Origin: Ruegeria halocynthiae
GTDB taxonomy: Bacteria; Pseudomonadota; Alphaproteobacteria; Rhodobacterales; Rhodobacteraceae
DNA length: 64,000 nucleotides
NCBI RefSeq assembly: GCF_000743705.1
Contig: NZ_JQEZ01000002.1
Span: forward strand, 727,374-791,373
Reading direction: 5' to 3'
This document shows positions 35,601-44,016 of this stretch, one piece after another. The translations under genes and the position numbers were made by a program. The notes under the pieces are model-generated. The model worked only from the letters and a program-made list of their open reading frames with translations. It was not told where the DNA came from and did no database searches. Each line of letters opens with the position of its first letter. Within the stretch, counting starts at the first letter, position 1.

Positions 35601-35868
35601 TCGAAACTTCTGGTCAATCGTCTGGGTCATGTTGTTTGGCGAAAAGCGGCTGGTCGCAATGGTCGATCAGGTGCGCAAGAACCCTCAGTTTGACGACCGG
35701 GGGCATTACATCGCCCGCTGCGACATGATCATGGGGCTGCTGTACAAGGCCAGAAAAAAGAAGGCGCAGGCCATCGAATACCTGACCAAGGCCCGCGTCA
35801 TCGTGGAAACCGCCGGGCATTCCCCAATGTTGACCCGTATTGATACCGCTTTGGCCGATCTCGCCTAA
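32683..35868 (+). CDS. Class III nucleotide cyclase with AAA/NB-ARC-type ATPase and TPR-like C-terminus
   Basis: A 1061-residue soluble protein. The ATG at 32683 is preferred; TTG 32632 and ATG 32638 are in-frame alternatives. The cyclase domain covers about residues 15-195, with metal aspartates in VSVLFADMVG and FAGDSIMALFG. The residue before FxGD, normally the base-specifying Lys, is Asp (VRDFAGD). The usual GDxVN has become GSTVN. An ATPase domain follows, with P-loop AEPGLGKTRL near residue 250, and then a long helical TPR-like region. The layout matches bacterial soluble cyclases with MalT-like signalling ATPases. Its 3' end overlaps the stop of the convergent DyP gene. Confidence 0.87.
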   Translation: MGDNTDNPARQSADLGQRRQVSVLFADMVGYTAIVAGLEDEKALEFVRMVYEKLVRAVEDHGGTVRDFAGDSIMALFGIPDALEDPALRACRAAMSIHESFNAAAADIETRFGVRPTMRVGVSSGTVLMAAVQGKGSPITAVGSTVNLAARVENLAPSGSSLVCDTTRGLVEWVTELSFFGEHQIKGLSTAQKLWQLQSIHDDATRFDASVAQGLSSYVGRTNELNAMSAALTRSKPRRSIIDLVAEPGLGKTRLVFEFLHRVLADDVTVLTGYCFADGQQIPFLPFLEIIRKSFQIRDVDNPLLVQKKLEIGLNILGMLSQQNLGLMMNLLGLEPPVGSLDGLDGVLIGLRTRGLMMDLLREKCARDRVILLIEDSHWIDSASEDLLAIIIDDLDLSNLLIIQTRRPEYTPDWLNQTGVMRVTLNPLGIRDIANLAQNRLGVTDLPGGLAEQLTERAGGNPLFGEEILSFLLDQGVLRIDGDTACFDAEISDSGLPITMRSLLTARIERLAPEDRELLQAAAVIGRRFDPGLLSQLIENAKDAGAALQRLQTQDVLYREVNSSDYVFKHVLLRDSVYESLVSSRRSELHLAIADALAFRNANRLQEVAETLAYHYGQTDRTDQAFRYSAMAGDKSLGVYSLDEADRYFVSALELYQSDPDCATHEQFAQFLASFALCSNISLRVKTIIDLAGTVRPILEQVGDSQHHALFLHHYVSCLVCNGKYHEAHWVQRDLTEMAQRLGDPASRAYAMVNELSVSIYHQPIENAQFEARKREIEAVLEKIDDAYIQNFFLATVGWNELTRGRVARAHATSDRMIAVGKSKNDPRALGYGKAMKALIAMVTDDHELAFEMAEEARQVSRAEFELAIAKAACVGAMVPLEKPDAIETIQQHIKACDEKGWALFTFGPATMLGVGYAMNGQVADGLRQVESAIQKRTDEGTLISADWARLFLCELYLAILTGEGGGSLGVLFRNFWSIVWVMLFGEKRLVAMVDQVRKNPQFDDRGHYIARCDMIMGLLYKARKKKAQAIEYLTKARVIVETAGHSPMLTRIDTALADLA

Positions 35869-37262
35869 CCCGTCAGTTCCGACAGATATTTAATCGCCGT
35901 CAGGCTGGGCAGGAACGTGTAAGCTCCTCCCCGTGTTTGGATCAGGCGCGGAAAGCCGTGCAGGCGGATAGATCCCCCATCCGGCAGTGTCATGTCGAAC
36001 CAGCTGGTTTCCGGTGTATTGGCCCCAAGCAGCGGATCATTTGCACCGGTGATCGTGGGATCCTGCAGACCAAGGTTGATCCAGTCGCACATCACCGCCT
36101 CGAACTGCGCGCCAATATTGGCGCCGATAAAACTGCCAAGCAGGCCGCGTTCTTCGGTATCGGGGTTGCGCGGGTCAAAATCCGGGCCATAAGACATGCC
36201 CCGACGCACCAGCCGCCGTGTATAGTTGGCGATGCGCTGCACAATCGGGCCGCCCCGGGGATTTCCGCGCCGCAGATGCGATCCCGCCGGGCAACGCGAC
36301 GTATGCGAATAGTCGAAATTGGTCAGCGACACATCGCCTTCGGGCCATTGTGCATCGGGTGACAGCTCATACGGGATGCCGTTGCGCCAGCGCCCACACA
36401 TCTGCGCGGCCGCCACCTCGCGCAGCGCGCCGCGCTGGTCGAGGCCCTTGCCGATGCGTTCCAGCTTGCTGGGGTCGGCCAGCATATCACGCTTTGGATG
36501 TCTCATCAGCTCATCCGCTGCCTGATCCAGATAGCCTTCGAACCCGGCTGCGTCCTGCGCCAGCACACGGAAGGCATTGAACGAACCGTTGAACCCCAGC
36601 GGATGAGGCGACGGAACGCGAAACAGAACGCCTTCCTGCGTGGTTGGATAGCCCAGCAGCGCGGTGCCCAGCGGGTCTATGGGTTCGTCCACGCAGACCT
36701 GTTCCGGGTCATAGACCTGTTCGAACCGCGGTTGCGAGATACCGTCGACATAACCAAAGAACACCTTGCCCTCGGGCAGGTTGCGGCCGTTGCGGACCCC
36801 CAGAATGGTAAAAGCCCGGGCGACCTGTTGTTCGACGCTGTCCAGATAATCGGCGGTGTCGGAATGAACGGATGCAATCAGATGCACTCGGTCCGGCTGA
36901 TCAAACGGTGCGGGCCAGTTTTCCGGCCCGCTGTCGCCGAAATCACCCAGCTTTGCCGCGCGCTGCGTCATGCCCTGCGCGAACTCGGTGGGGAAGGTTT
37001 TCAGATGGTCAGGCGCGGCGCCCAGCGCGCGCAGGCCCGCAAAGGTGATACCGATGTTAAAACAGAACGGCGGCTTCACATCCCACAACAGGCCGCGGGT
37101 GATGGCAGGAACCGTGTCGCTGCCACCATCGGCGGCAACGCCAAGGAACCGGCGGGCTGCTGCGCGGTCGGTGACTTCAAGGATCAGATGGCGCACCAGA
37201 TTGCGGCGATACCCCCGCAGGATGTTGCCCTGAATATCCGCGAGATCAAGTTTCGTATTCAC
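35865..37262 (-). CDS. DyP-type haem peroxidase family protein
   Basis: A 465-residue protein. It has the DyP GXXDG motif in FGYVDGISQPR near residue 170 and the proximal histidine motif CPAGSHLRRGNPR near residue 320. There is no signal peptide and no twin arginine, so it is probably cytosolic. Length and motifs fit the larger DyP subgroup. It overlaps the upstream 238-aa gene by 4 nt (ATGA) and is last in a minus-strand run with the catalase-like and patatin genes. In vitro DyPs oxidise dyes and phenols; the physiological substrate here may be a lipid hydroperoxide (inference from neighbours). Confidence 0.88.
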   Translation of the reverse strand: MNTKLDLADIQGNILRGYRRNLVRHLILEVTDRAAARRFLGVAADGGSDTVPAITRGLLWDVKPPFCFNIGITFAGLRALGAAPDHLKTFPTEFAQGMTQRAAKLGDFGDSGPENWPAPFDQPDRVHLIASVHSDTADYLDSVEQQVARAFTILGVRNGRNLPEGKVFFGYVDGISQPRFEQVYDPEQVCVDEPIDPLGTALLGYPTTQEGVLFRVPSPHPLGFNGSFNAFRVLAQDAAGFEGYLDQAADELMRHPKRDMLADPSKLERIGKGLDQRGALREVAAAQMCGRWRNGIPYELSPDAQWPEGDVSLTNFDYSHTSRCPAGSHLRRGNPRGGPIVQRIANYTRRLVRRGMSYGPDFDPRNPDTEERGLLGSFIGANIGAQFEAVMCDWINLGLQDPTITGANDPLLGANTPETSWFDMTLPDGGSIRLHGFPRLIQTRGGAYTFLPSLTAIKYLSELTG

Positions 37263-37975
37263 CAGCCCTGTCCAAATTTTTGGCGCACCTGCGCGGCTGA
37301 AATTCCGGGATAGGCGCGATACCCGCCCCCCAGCGAAATATTGCGGTTCGCATGAAGCTGCAGAACAAATTCACGCGGTAGTGTGACCAGCTTATGCGGC
37401 GGCTCATTCGGTTGCAGACCTTTGGCTGCATCCTGCAATCCAAACAGGTCGGTGGGAAAATCAGCAGCCTGAAACAGGTCATGCGCGTGTACCCAGTCAA
37501 TGAATTCCTCGACATTCCGCTCAGTCGGGATCAGGTGTTCGGCCCCCTCCACCAACGAGATCACATCGTTGAAGACACTGCCGATCGTAGTGATGAAGTC
37601 ACGGATATAATTGCTGAAATCCCCGTCATAGACAGAAATCATGCAGATGTTGTTGTCGATCAGCAGAAACCGCGCAAAGTGGACCGTGCCGACATTGTCG
37701 AGCCCGGCAAAAATCTCATCAACGTTCTGTGCGATGGCCAGCGTCGCCCGGGCGCGGCCAGCGGGGGACGGGTCCTTGAGGGGCATGATCAGGTTCATCA
37801 TGCGCTGCAGGTTCTCGCTGGGCTGGGGCGACGGGCGCGGACCGCCGGGCAGTTTCGGCTTTGGGTCGCGCCAGTTCCAATAGGGCACAACGATATAGCG
37901 GGACAAAAACCTGAACCACCCCCGGTCCGGCAGGCTGTTGACATAGCTGTTGAACCAGCTGTTCCGGCTTGTCAT
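37259..37975 (-). CDS. Unrecognised 238-aa protein between catalase-like and DyP genes
   Basis: No known function. The N-terminus is aromatic and basic (RGWFRFLSRYIVVPYWNWRD), followed by a Pro-rich stretch (about 40-53). The centre reads VGTVHFARFLLIDN ... VYDGDFSNYIRDF. That pattern resembles a half ferredoxin-like (dimeric alpha+beta barrel) unit, as also found in DyP and chlorite-dismutase folds. It overlaps the DyP gene by 4 nt and lies 4 nt from the catalase-like gene, so it is tightly coupled to both. It may be an accessory or partner subunit. The fold assignment is weak. Confidence 0.7.
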   Translation of the reverse strand: MTSRNSWFNSYVNSLPDRGWFRFLSRYIVVPYWNWRDPKPKLPGGPRPSPQPSENLQRMMNLIMPLKDPSPAGRARATLAIAQNVDEIFAGLDNVGTVHFARFLLIDNNICMISVYDGDFSNYIRDFITTIGSVFNDVISLVEGAEHLIPTERNVEEFIDWVHAHDLFQAADFPTDLFGLQDAAKGLQPNEPPHKLVTLPREFVLQLHANRNISLGGGYRAYPGISAAQVRQKFGQGW

Positions 37976-37979
37976 GATC

Positions 37980-38993
37980 TTAGCTCTCTGAAAATGGGCA
38001 GGGTGCGCCGCCGCGCCACGCGCTTGAGATTTTGTACGAGTCGATCCGCACCTTCAGCACCGGATCGTCCGATGCCGCGATACCATCGGTCAGCAGACCC
38101 GGATTGAAGCTGAGCTTTTCCGACAACCCGGTCTGATCCTCGGGCACGGCATTCAACGTCAGCGTTCCCATCATGATCCGTTTGCGGTGCGGCGGCCACG
38201 GGCGGGACGAATTGTTGAAATCATCCCCGATCTCACCAATCGTCATCATCAGTGAAAACCGGGCGGTTTCTTTGGCCAAACGCTTTTTCAGCTCGGCCCG
38301 CAGGTAGTCATCGACCGGCGGCTCTGCCGGATTGGTACTGAGAACGCCCGCGATGGGTTGCCAGGAAAACCGCACCCAGCGGCGCGTGCCATCTGCCCCG
38401 GTGACAACAAAGGTGTGAACCGCGTGATAGGCGGCACGTACATAGCTGGTTGGCGCGCCGATCTGGGCCGCCTGCAAGACACCCAACTGGGAATAGGCGT
38501 TGCTGTCGGCAAACGCGATGGCACCTGCGTCCGGGCTGATGGTTTCACCGGGGTAAGGATCGCGCGCAGGCAGGATCAGTTGCAGGTAGTTTGCAATTTT
38601 CCGCCAGGGGGATTCACCCTTGTACAATTTGGGTTCGGCCTCTTCGGCGAACTCCAGAAAGGTTTCGGGCGTCGGCGCAAAGAATTCAGGCAAGGTCATT
38701 GCGATCAGGTCTGTGTCGGTGCCGTCGGACAGATGAAAGCGTACTGCCATACCACGCACGTCCGACCAGCCATCATGCACCACCGCGCACCCCGATCCGT
38801 TCGAGAACCGCACGATCACGTCGGTTTTTTCCGCCTTGAAATGATCCGCGACACAAAAATTTTGGGCGATAGGAGAAGGTTTGAAAAAACCTGTCGCGCT
38901 GATGCCGATCGTGTGCACGGGTCGCAACGCCAGATCGCCATCAGGGCGCTGCAATACCTCAACCAGCTTCTCGGCAATGCCGGGATCGCTCAT
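37980..38993 (-). CDS. Catalase-like (minicatalase/allene-oxide-synthase type) haem protein
   Basis: A 337-residue protein from the ATG at 38993, preceded by GGGAGAGAGGG. It has a reduced catalase core. The distal histidine is in RPVHTIGISATGFF. RFSNGSG and DVRGMAVRF correspond to the RFSTV and RGFAVKF segments. YHAVHTFVV and WVRFSWQP follow. The C-terminal KVRIDSYKISSAWRGG occupies the position of the proximal region with a Tyr. Monofunctional catalases have at least about 480 residues, so this is the small group that includes plasmid SrpA-like and fatty-acid-hydroperoxide-using enzymes. Context with a patatin favours a lipid role, but that is inference. Confidence 0.82.
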   Translation of the reverse strand: MSDPGIAEKLVEVLQRPDGDLALRPVHTIGISATGFFKPSPIAQNFCVADHFKAEKTDVIVRFSNGSGCAVVHDGWSDVRGMAVRFHLSDGTDTDLIAMTLPEFFAPTPETFLEFAEEAEPKLYKGESPWRKIANYLQLILPARDPYPGETISPDAGAIAFADSNAYSQLGVLQAAQIGAPTSYVRAAYHAVHTFVVTGADGTRRWVRFSWQPIAGVLSTNPAEPPVDDYLRAELKKRLAKETARFSLMMTIGEIGDDFNNSSRPWPPHRKRIMMGTLTLNAVPEDQTGLSEKLSFNPGLLTDGIAASDDPVLKVRIDSYKISSAWRGGAPCPFSES

Positions 38994-39125
38994 CCCTCTC
39001 TCCCCCTTTTCACAGCTGACGTTGATAACTTGTGAACTGCTTTGCGCAAACATTATGCTCTGCGCGTTCAAAGGCAACAAAACGCTTGGTGAGGGGCGGT
39101 TTGGCTGCCCCCTGTGGCGCTGCGG

Positions 39126-40175
39126 CTACCATTTGTTCAGCATATCCACGGCGTTTTCCCAATCCTGGCTTTGCTTGCTGGTCTGGAATGCGGCCTCCAT
39201 CAGCCGATAGGATTCGGGTTTATGCGTCGCCAACCCAACAACTTTGGGAAGCGCAGGGTTCAAACGCACCAGCCTGTCCTTCAAAACCAGATGCGCCATC
39301 CAGTACTGATTTTCCGCCGAAGTGTTCAGCAACAGTTCAATCAACGCCCCCCTCGGGGCGTTCGAGGTAATGCCGAACCATTTCAACAACCCCCAATCGT
39401 CGGGATTCTTGATCATCTGTTCCGAGATATCGGTCGGCTGCTGGCCGGTGCCGATGGACAGGGCCTCGATATCCTCAAGCCCGTGCGCGCGATTTGCGGC
39501 AATGGCGACGTTGATCCCGTTCATCACAGGGTTGTTCGCAAAGGTTCCACCATCGGCAAAATACCCATAATCCGAGCCCCCGGCCTTGATCAGATGCGGT
39601 GGAAAATAAGACGGCGCGGCCGAGCTGGCCATTGCCACATCCAACAGCCGGACCGCGCTCATATCCAGCCAGTTTTCATGTTCAAGGTTCTGGTTGGTGA
39701 AGGTGAATGGCGCCCACCCGACCTTGTCGCTGCGATGCAGGCAAACCGTGTTGATGGCCAGAACAAGCTCCGGCGACAATGATCCGATGGTCCGATCCCC
39801 GACAAGCGATAGCCCGATTTCCTCAAGGCCCGATGCGCTATACTGCGAGGCCGTGATGCCAGGGCCGCCGCCCAGTTTGAACCGCTTCAGAACGTCATCA
39901 AGAGCACGGTCCAGAAGGGTGCGTTCGTTTTCCCGGAATATCTTGTCAGCGTCATCGCGGTAGTGCGCCGCCAGCTTGCCGACCAGTTGCCCCATATCCT
40001 TGCCCCGGGTCCGCCCATCTGCCAACGCGATGGCAGTCAGCCCGCCGGTTGACGTGCCTGCGAACCCATCCGCCTTGTCCAGAACCCCGGTTTCTTCGTG
40101 CAGGCTTTGCAGGGTCAAGCAAGTCAGATACCCCCTGATCCCCCCGCCGTCGCAGGAAACCAACTTGAAAACCAT
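39126..40175 (-). CDS. Patatin-like phospholipase
   Basis: A 349-residue acyl hydrolase. The oxyanion motif DGGGIRG is at residues 9-15. The nucleophile is in GTSTGG (Ser42), and the catalytic Asp is in DGGTFANNP near residue 208. No signal peptide, so it acts in the cytosol or at the inner membrane. Patatins release fatty acids from glycerolipids. It is first of the four-gene minus-strand run patatin, catalase-like, 238-aa, DyP; gaps are 132, 4 and -4 nt. A CHASE2 cyclase gene lies 161 nt upstream on the same strand. Confidence 0.9.
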   Translation of the reverse strand: MVFKLVSCDGGGIRGYLTCLTLQSLHEETGVLDKADGFAGTSTGGLTAIALADGRTRGKDMGQLVGKLAAHYRDDADKIFRENERTLLDRALDDVLKRFKLGGGPGITASQYSASGLEEIGLSLVGDRTIGSLSPELVLAINTVCLHRSDKVGWAPFTFTNQNLEHENWLDMSAVRLLDVAMASSAAPSYFPPHLIKAGGSDYGYFADGGTFANNPVMNGINVAIAANRAHGLEDIEALSIGTGQQPTDISEQMIKNPDDWGLLKWFGITSNAPRGALIELLLNTSAENQYWMAHLVLKDRLVRLNPALPKVVGLATHKPESYRLMEAAFQTSKQSQDWENAVDMLNKW

Positions 40176-40336
40176 CCGATGCGCCTCGTTCTTTTTTGCT
40201 TTCAGCCGCCAGCGTGACCTTTAACCAGATCGGCACCAAGCGCCGTGTATTCTTCTGTGCCCCCATCATGAGGAAAACCGCCCATAGCGCAAGAACGCGT
40301 CGCCCCCTGCCCGAACAACGGATACGCCAGATCGGC

Positions 40337-42571
40337 CTAAACGGATGTCTGCCGTTCCCGGCCATGATGGCTGAACATCAGCTGGCTTCTCCGGACGTCC
40401 GAACGGAAATCCGCCGTCCGGCCATCCAATGCGCGGTAGAACCTTTGCAACCCAGGCTCGACATGTTCCGCAATAACCACGCAGTCCCGACATATCTGCC
40501 CAACCGTTGACTGAGGTTGCCGATCCCTGATTGCCGCGATCAAGGCCTCATGAGTAGCTTCGAGCTTTTGATAATTGGGGTCTTCAAGCAAGGTTCGGTT
40601 TCCGACCAGGACATAAACCGGCTCAGGATCGGACCGCCCCTTCAGATCAACAAATCCGGCCTCAAGCATGGCGAGGTCTTGACGCGTGGTGTCATACACC
40701 GAACTTGAGACGAGGATATCATATTCGACATGGCGGCAGCTTTGTTCGATCCGCGCCGCGACATTCACCACGTCGCCGATAACAGTATAATTGAACCGCC
40801 GCCGCGAACCGATATTGCCAACGCAGGCCTGACCGGTGGCACAACCAGTCGCCAGCGCGATGGGTGGACGGCCCCGCATCACGTCGGACGCGTTGAATTC
40901 AACCAACGCCTCGCGCATCAGCAACGCCGCCCGAGCGGCACGTCGCGGGTGATCTTCGACCGGCAGAGGCGCATTCCAAAACGCCATGACCGCGTCACCG
41001 ATGAATTTGTCGATCGTGCCCCTTTCAAGCAGAATTTTGTCGCCAACCTGTGAGAACAGTTCATTCAGCAAAGTGACAAGATCGGTTGCTGAAACCGACT
41101 CGGACAACGGGGTGAACCCCCGGATGTCGGAAAACATGACGGTAATTTCCTGGGTTTCACCGCCAAGCTGCAACTGATGGCCCGAGACCTCCATCTCATC
41201 CAGAATTTCCGGCGCAACATAATGCGAAAATATCTGCCGGATCACGCGTTTTTCACGCTCGGTCGAAATGAACAGATAGCCCGCCAGCAGGCCGAAATTG
41301 GCCATGCCACCCAGCAAGGGAAACGTGACATCGAACAGCACCAGCTGGTTCTGAAAGGCAACCCAACTGACCCCCAGAACAACGGCTGCCGCGATCCCCC
41401 CCGCAACAAACGAGGCAACCGCGCCAAAGCTGGACATTACGACAATCACCACCACCCCAAGCAGGACAAATGACAGCAATTCCAGCGCCGCCGTCACATC
41501 CGACCGGCTCAGCATTTCGCCGGTCAGGATCTGTTCAAGAATTTGCGCGTGGATCGACACGCCGGGGACAGATTCGCCCAGCGCCGTCTGATGCATATCG
41601 AACAACCCGGGGGCTGAAGTTCCGATCAGAATGATCCGACCTTCGATTTCGGCGCGCAACACCGGGTCTTCCGACCCTTTCATGACGTCATCGGCAGACA
41701 GATAAAGTTCAGGGCGGTCCCGCCTGTACCTGACCCAAACCTCGCCATTCTCGGTGGTCGGCAGGCGGAAGCTGCCGATCTCAACCGCCAGCATGATGCC
41801 GGTCTCATCTGGTGTTCCTTCGGCCAGGATGACCGGCTCGCCCATGGCGATCCTCAGCGCTTCGATGCCAAGACTGGGAAGGGGGCCGTCCGGTCCACCC
41901 CATAGAACCGGAACACGGCGGACGATCCCAATCCCGCCCAGGGGCGAAACATTCACCCCGCCTATACCCGTCGCATCCCGCCCCAGCGGCGGCGCCGGCG
42001 GCGTCCAGTGTGGAACGGTGACCAGCCCAGCAGTCGGTGCTTCGCCGATTTCGATGATACCTGCCTTGGATGTGACATCCGGGCCGTCGTGGGTCAGCCG
42101 CGCCGCCGCGCCCATGACAACGGGCCATTTCGCGATTTCCGATCCGAACAATACGTCGTTGTCCAGGTTTTCGGCTTCGCGGCTGACCGACAACATTCCC
42201 GCAAGGGCCGGATCAGTCAAAAGCCGGGAGGGTGAGTATCGGTCAGGTTCGATAAACAGCATATCAAACGCGATGGCTGCCGCGCCATGTTCACCCAGTC
42301 TTTGAACCATCTGCGCCAGCAAGGTCCGGGGCCAGGGCCACTGCCCCCAGTTCGCCAGTGATCGTTCGTCAATATCAACAACCCGAACAGGAAGATCCGG
42401 GTTGTATTCCCGGGGTGAAATACGCTGAAGAATATCGAAATAGATCAGCCGCGACATCCGCACCGGATACGGATCCATCACCCGAATGAAACACCCAAAA
42501 AGGATCAAAGCCAGCCCGACAAGCTGAAAGGCCCGCCGCCGACCCGTTCTTTCTTTGGACTTCACGGTCAC
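40337..42571 (-). CDS. CHASE2-domain adenylate cyclase (membrane)
   Basis: A 744-residue protein with GTG start at 42571 (GAGG upstream). Layout: TM helix near residues 15-30; extracytoplasmic CHASE2 sensor (about 35-360, with DIDERSLANWGQWPWPR and IAFDMLF); three TM helices (about 365-435); class III cyclase domain. The catalytic part has VMFSDIRGF, DKFIGDAVMAFWN (adenine-specifying Lys) and IGDVVNVAARIE (specifying Asp), so it should make cAMP. CHASE2 cyclases are often paired with FecR-domain proteins, as here (next gene upstream). A C-terminal tail of about 90 residues follows the cyclase domain. Confidence 0.9.
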   Translation of the reverse strand: MTVKSKERTGRRRAFQLVGLALILFGCFIRVMDPYPVRMSRLIYFDILQRISPREYNPDLPVRVVDIDERSLANWGQWPWPRTLLAQMVQRLGEHGAAAIAFDMLFIEPDRYSPSRLLTDPALAGMLSVSREAENLDNDVLFGSEIAKWPVVMGAAARLTHDGPDVTSKAGIIEIGEAPTAGLVTVPHWTPPAPPLGRDATGIGGVNVSPLGGIGIVRRVPVLWGGPDGPLPSLGIEALRIAMGEPVILAEGTPDETGIMLAVEIGSFRLPTTENGEVWVRYRRDRPELYLSADDVMKGSEDPVLRAEIEGRIILIGTSAPGLFDMHQTALGESVPGVSIHAQILEQILTGEMLSRSDVTAALELLSFVLLGVVVIVVMSSFGAVASFVAGGIAAAVVLGVSWVAFQNQLVLFDVTFPLLGGMANFGLLAGYLFISTEREKRVIRQIFSHYVAPEILDEMEVSGHQLQLGGETQEITVMFSDIRGFTPLSESVSATDLVTLLNELFSQVGDKILLERGTIDKFIGDAVMAFWNAPLPVEDHPRRAARAALLMREALVEFNASDVMRGRPPIALATGCATGQACVGNIGSRRRFNYTVIGDVVNVAARIEQSCRHVEYDILVSSSVYDTTRQDLAMLEAGFVDLKGRSDPEPVYVLVGNRTLLEDPNYQKLEATHEALIAAIRDRQPQSTVGQICRDCVVIAEHVEPGLQRFYRALDGRTADFRSDVRRSQLMFSHHGRERQTSV

Positions 42572-42671
42572 GTCAGCCTCCAGACGCGGTGGACAGTGTC
42601 CCAGTGACGCCTTGAATGTGGTTTGCGGCTACCGCACAGGCATTTGCCACGCGGCACCGCCCGTTTCGGTC

Positions 42672-43763
42672 TCAGCCACTGTTGCCGCCATTGCCGCCGG
42701 GGCTGCCACTGCCGACCCCATCGCCAGAAGTGCCACCGCCGCCCCCGATCGTGCCACCGTTACCGTTGCTTTCGCCAACAATGCCACCGCCGCCACCGCC
42801 AATGCTGCCCCCTTGGCCATTCCCGCTGTTACCGTCGCTGTTGATATTGCCGCCGTTACCGTTTCCGCTCGGGGTGCCGCCGCCGATGCTGCCGCCGTTG
42901 CCGCTCCCGACACTGCTGCTCTCGACGCTGCCGCTGTCATCGCTTTCTGTCTCAGAGGGTCCGCTTTGGGCGGCGGAATTCACTTCCGAGCGCTGCGACC
43001 GCTCACCCTGACGCTCGGGCGCGTCCGATTTCACCGGCAGCAAAGGCAAGGATTCCGCAGCGCATCCTCCGAAATCCACCTGCAGCGGCGCCAACAGTTT
43101 TTCCTGAGATTGAACAAATGGGAACCCGGCTTTCAGTGCCTTTTCGTACTGCTCTTGATCCGCAGGACGCCCAACACCGCCACCTTGCGTCGTGGCGAAC
43201 AGATTGCATTGACGTCCTGTCGACCGGCAGCTTCCGGTTAGGCTGCACATCTCGACCTTGCCTTCCAGAACCAGCATCGCACTTTGGGTGCCAGACACCA
43301 CCCACATATCAAAGGTGGTACCGCGCACGGCCATGGTCGCTGTGGGCGTCTTGATGGAATAGGCCCGTTTTTTGCTTTTGCCGGAAATGAACCGAAAGCT
43401 GCCGCCCAGGGCTTGAACCGCAAAGCTCTTGGCCTTTCGATTGCCCCGCAACATCGTCACGTCCAGCACCATTCGCGCGTTCGGTCCAATCGCAATTTTG
43501 GTTTCATCCACGAACACCAATTGGACAATCCCTTTGCCGTCGGTGGAAATTGAATCCCCGGACGCGACCCCCATGCCCTTGCGCAGAGGCTGTGATTTCC
43601 CCGAGCGGGTAAGTTCTGCACCTTGTTGAACACCTATGACCGTACCGATTTCGGCCAGAACCTTTGGCGGCAAAATCAAAACGTAACACGAAACAATAAA
43701 CACTTTTAACCAGGCCAAACTCTTATCCCTTCCCCCAAAAGGTAGATGCTGAGCGCTATGCAC
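42672..43763 (-). CDS. Secreted FecR-domain protein with Gly/Ser-rich tail
   Basis: A 363-residue protein if the GTG at 43763 is used (GGCAGGGA upstream); an in-frame ATG at 43856 would add 31 residues. A hydrophobic export segment precedes VLAEIGTV. The FecR-like domain (about 45-165) includes SGDSISTDGKGIVQLVFVDETKIAIGPNARM and PTATMAVRGTTFDMWV. Two Cys-containing loops (CSLTGSCRSTGRQC) follow. The last 90 residues are Gly/Asn/Ser low-complexity. It is probably anchored or displayed outside the cytoplasm, as the partner of the CHASE2 cyclase. Confidence 0.8.
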   Translation of the reverse strand: MHSAQHLPFGGRDKSLAWLKVFIVSCYVLILPPKVLAEIGTVIGVQQGAELTRSGKSQPLRKGMGVASGDSISTDGKGIVQLVFVDETKIAIGPNARMVLDVTMLRGNRKAKSFAVQALGGSFRFISGKSKKRAYSIKTPTATMAVRGTTFDMWVVSGTQSAMLVLEGKVEMCSLTGSCRSTGRQCNLFATTQGGGVGRPADQEQYEKALKAGFPFVQSQEKLLAPLQVDFGGCAAESLPLLPVKSDAPERQGERSQRSEVNSAAQSGPSETESDDSGSVESSSVGSGNGGSIGGGTPSGNGNGGNINSDGNSGNGQGGSIGGGGGGIVGESNGNGGTIGGGGGTSGDGVGSGSPGGNGGNSG

Positions 43764-44016
43764 TCCCTGCCCGGTCGGTGCCTCACGAATTCCGTTTTTT
43801 GAATTAACTGCAATAAAATCTAGACAAATATGCATTAAACCTTGTGCGTTTGGCAAGTTTTCTGTGCGAAACGCAGGGAAACCGCCGTGAACTTCTGGTT
43901 ATTTTGCAGCGTTTCGCTGCCTGATACGCGCGCCACACGGTTCGGTCAGAGAAAAATGTAAAACGAGTGGAAAATCGTCTTGTATCTGGGCGACGGGCAA
44001 GGATATACCGGCCAAC

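Noticed and set aside
32683..42571. Cyclases near a patatin gene suggested a CBASS/Pycsar-type antiphage system.
   Set aside because: CBASS needs a CD-NTase, which is absent. The patatin shows no cyclic-nucleotide-binding domain, and the CHASE2 and AAA/TPR cyclases are ordinary signalling architectures.
42616..43011. Pro/Leu-rich plus-strand frame.
   Set aside because: It is the complement of the Gly-rich FecR tail; low complexity only.
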